Position numbers and translations under genes: made by a program. A stretch of DNA of 23,444 nucleotides. Origin: an uncultured Collinsella sp. (lineage in GTDB: Bacteria > Actinomycetota > Coriobacteriia > Coriobacteriales > Coriobacteriaceae). Where the stretch lies: positions 1 to 23,444 of the forward strand of contig URVZ01000021.1 of assembly GCA_900551365.1 (NCBI GenBank), in the 5' to 3' direction. The number at the start of each line of letters is the position of its first letter. Position 1 is the stretch's first letter. The notes beneath the pieces were generated by a model. That model did no database searches. It was not told the origin of the DNA and worked only from the letters and a program-made list of their open reading frames with translations. Of this stretch, positions 22,966 to 23,444 are shown piece after piece.

Positions 22966-23011
22966 ATTTCAATTCAATACGACGATTATACCCAGCACCC
23001 CAAAAAGCCGG

Positions 23012-23095
23012 CAGTTGGGGACGTTCCTTTTCTGCTGGCACTTTAGGAACGTCCCTAACTGTCACCTAGTCATTTAAGAACGTCCCCAATGACTA
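23012..23095. repeat. GGGGACGTTC repeat cluster, copies C1 and C2
   Basis: C1 is a 17-bp near-perfect hairpin (23012-23028 with 23045-23061, one mismatch, 16-nt loop) made of two inverted half-units, each with the core GGGACGTTC. C2 (23067-23095) is a full 29-nt unit, and 23064-23095 is the exact reverse complement of 14438-14469. The cluster fills the gap between the zinc-ribbon gene and the tmk promoter, ending 9 nt before the -35. Confidence 0.88.
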
Positions 23096-23103
23096 GGTCT
23101 GAT

Positions 23104-23132
23104 TTGGGGTGCGCCTGCCCCTGGGGTATCAT
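23104..23132 (+). promoter_or_regulatory. Candidate tmk promoter
   Basis: TTGGGG (23104-23109), 17 nt, TATCAT (23127-23132) has standard spacing and ends 53 nt before the tmk start. A second -10, TATAAC (23144-23149), lacks a matching -35. Confidence 0.5.
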
Positions 23133-23185
23133 GGCTTGGTTGCTATAACTTGCATTTACGCGCCTTGTAGGAAGGGGCTGCGCCC

Positions 23186-23444
23186 ATGGCTTTTGAGCCT
23201 GCTCAACATAGCTTTATCACGCTCGAGGGCGTCGACGGTGCCGGCAAGTCCACGCAGGCGCGCCTGCTTGCCCGCGCGCTTGAACTCGCTGGCTACCAGG
23301 TTGTGAGCCTGCGCGAGCCGGGCGGCACTGCCATCAGCGAAAAGATTCGCGCTTTGCTGCTCGACCCCGCCAACACGGCGATGGGGGAGACCTGCGAGTT
23401 GCTGCTCTACGAGGCGGCACGCGCTCAGTTGGTGCACGAGGTCA
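23186..23444 (+). CDS. tmk: Thymidylate kinase, 5' part (runs off the window)
   Basis: Tmk phosphorylates dTMP to dTDP, an essential step of DNA precursor synthesis. The first 86 residues are present of about 210 expected. The P-loop LEGVDGAGKST (residues 13-23) and the REPGGT segment of the DRX/dTMP-binding region are clear. The ATG at 23186 follows AGGAAGGGG by about 7 nt. The gene has its own promoter region right after the repeat cluster. Truncation is due to the window edge, not to a defect. Confidence 0.95.
   Translation, partial: MAFEPAQHSFITLEGVDGAGKSTQARLLARALELAGYQVVSLREPGGTAISEKIRALLLDPANTAMGETCELLLYEAARAQLVHEV

Noticed and set aside
22569..22967. A minus-strand frame from ATG 22967 overlapping the zinc-ribbon gene
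   Set aside because: It has no ribosome binding site and its product is a Pro/Arg/Ser shadow. The other frame has the cysteine pairs, linker and membrane helix.
1..23444. CRISPR array, tRNA, rRNA, insertion sequence or prophage
   Set aside because: No regularly spaced repeats, tRNA cloverleaf, rRNA sequence, transposase or phage gene was seen on either strand.

Overview
The window is chromosomal DNA of a high-GC anaerobe. The gene content (type III glutamine synthetase, split B12-dependent methionine synthase, UPF0210 protein, Mn-dependent pyrophosphatase, archaeal-type topoisomerase I with a zinc-ribbon and lysine tail, HypA/HypB, TatA-TatC) and the strong Shine-Dalgarno sites (AAGGAGG type) fit an intestinal actinobacterium of the Coriobacteriia, most likely Collinsella or a close relative. 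That assignment is inferred from gene families and base composition. No rRNA or other marker gene is present.

Layout. 1-135: two small hairpins and the terminator of glnN. 136-2223 (-): glnN, a nitrogen-assimilation enzyme, with a conspicuous dyad in its upstream region. 2650-6878 (+): a tight methionine/one-carbon operon of metF, a stand-alone MetH reactivation protein and metH, which makes methyl-THF, passes the methyl group to homocysteine and repairs oxidised cobalamin. 6987-8351 (+): a UPF0210 (DUF711) protein, followed by about 240 nt of structured non-coding sequence ending in a strong terminator. 8652-10378 (-): mannose-6-phosphate isomerase and a GntR/HutC regulator. 10379-10714: an AT-rich divergent region with an unexpected intrinsic terminator. 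10715-11668 (+): a ROK sugar kinase. 11835-12758 (+): Mn-dependent pyrophosphatase. 12767-13024: a terminator, then a structured leader with a second terminator in front of the Na+/H+ antiporter nhaA (13025-14383). 14470-14724 (-): a small unknown protein. 14875-16179 (+): an aspartate aminotransferase of the AspT type, followed by a lone STAS-domain protein. 16715-19195 (+): tatA/B-tatC-hypA-hypB, joining twin-arginine export with nickel insertion. 19250-21841 (+): topoisomerase I, starting at TTG. 21964-22965 (-): a membrane-anchored zinc-ribbon protein. 23186 to the end (+): the 5' part of tmk.

The least ordinary parts are non-coding. (i) A dispersed palindromic repeat with core GGGGACGTTC occurs at three intergenic places, two copies being identical over 32 nt in opposite orientation; a second palindromic family (TGGTGCAA) follows the ROK gene. 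(ii) nhaA has a leader with a branched fold and a textbook intrinsic terminator just before its ribosome binding site. (iii) A candidate small RNA or long 3' UTR follows the UPF0210 gene. (iv) A terminator-bearing leader or small RNA lies before the ROK kinase. No phage, insertion sequence, CRISPR array, tRNA or rRNA was found.
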